Source: Dromaius novaehollandiae (lineage: Eukaryota; Chordata; Aves; Casuariiformes; Dromaiidae). From it: DNA of 64,000 nucleotides. Below are positions 63,512-64,000 of the stretch, piece by piece. Within the stretch, counting starts at the first letter, position 1, and each line of letters starts with the position of its first letter. The notes below the pieces were generated by a model, which worked only from the letters and a program-made list of their open reading frames with translations, was not told the DNA's origin and made no database searches. The position numbers and the translations under genes were made by a program. The stretch lies in NCBI RefSeq assembly GCF_036370855.1, contig NC_088130.1, forward strand, positions 64,828,941 to 64,892,940, given 5' to 3'.

Positions 63512-63880
63512 CTTCTGGTAGCTGCTACTTTGAAGAATGCAACAGGCCTGGAAGAGCAGGAATGAGGTGGGCCAGGGAGCCCAGAAGATTGACCTTTGAG
63601 AAGATGAATATCATTCTTCAAAACAAGATGCTCATGAGATGTTTGATTGGAGATGAGGAGCTGGAAGAATTCGGGAAGAGAGAACCAAGGAAGTTAAAGA
63701 CAATTGAATGCGTTGGAAGTAAAGAGAGATACAAGGCTGAAGTAAAATGGATGAATTTCAGGAGAGGCATTCTAGTTCTTTGTCAGTCCTGTTAGAAACA
63801 AGGATGACAAATAGGTGGCAAATACTTACTTGGTTCAAGAAAGGGAAGAAAATGAGAATAAAATGCTGTTTTAACTGAAT
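63512..63880 (+). other. Candidate terminal exon with stop and polyadenylation signal
   Basis: An acceptor, 'cccctgtttgaatcctttcag', ends at 63511. From 63514 the frame is open for 93 codons to a TAG at 63793-63795. It includes a charged stretch with DEELEEFGKREPRKLK. An AATAAA follows at 63857-63862, 60 bases after the stop. Entry phase is 1, matching the candidate exon at 62076-62162. The composition (K/R/E-rich, no long hydrophobic run) is protein-like, but I recognise no family. It could also be a non-coding 3' exon. Confidence 0.25.
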
Positions 63881-64000
63881 CTCCTTGTAGACTCAAGCAT
63901 GACTCCATGCTGTTTTGGTGCTACTGAATTAACTGAGAGAATAAGGGATTTTTTTAGATACTGGAGTCAAACTTATTACCCACTGCTCTTGGGGAAAAAA

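Larger units (their letters stand above)
59723..64000. other. Mostly non-coding right end
   Basis: Contains the hAT-like fragment (62.4 kb) and two candidate exons (62.1 and 63.5 kb). The 153-codon minus frame at 62361-62822 overlaps the hAT fragment and is not a gene. Nothing else is recognised. Confidence 0.55.

Overview
The window reads as vertebrate nuclear DNA, most likely from a bird. It is AT-rich and CpG-poor, with many mononucleotide and short tandem repeats and no bacterial-style gene layout. The clearest clue to the organism is a CR1 LINE 3' end at about 8840-9304. It has the avian-type tail: a 'tggatcagataatctccacaggt'-like stretch followed by a duplicated 'attctgtga'-like end. 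I see no complete protein-coding gene, no tRNA, rRNA or snRNA, no CRISPR array and no operon. The many short open frames are what stop-poor, AT-rich intergenic or intronic DNA gives by chance.

Layout. At 1-120 there is a possible polyadenylation region of a gene lying to the left. 121-8839 is non-coding, with poly-T runs and a weak MIR-like fragment. 8840-9304 is a degraded CR1. 9305-30591 is non-coding, with one splice-bounded candidate exon at 15719-15805 and an unusual palindromic AT array at 28103-28170. 30597-31565 is a well-preserved solo LTR of an endogenous retrovirus on the minus strand. It is flanked by a perfect 5-bp duplication and keeps recognisable CCAAT, TATA and AATAAA signals. 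31571-55999 is non-coding, with a CpG-containing candidate first exon near 36 kb, a run of simple repeats at 43.6-46.4 kb, and candidate exons at 51145 and 54059. 56000-56250 is a frameshifted fossil of a LINE reverse-transcriptase C-terminus, apparently of RTE or related type. The right end holds a hairpin, an old CR1 tail, a hAT-like terminal fragment and two more candidate exons, the last with a stop codon and a polyadenylation signal.

How it fits together. The solid content is four transposable-element fossils of different ages: an old CR1, an old RTE-like LINE, a younger-looking CR1 and a CpG-rich solo LTR. The most speculative content is a set of plus-strand segments bounded by good splice consensus. 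Three of them (51145-51219, 62076-62162, 63512 to the stop at 63795) share phase 1 and could form the 3' part of an unrecognised transcript. With no alignment or RNA evidence this is only a lead. I see no sign of a novel enzymatic or defence system.
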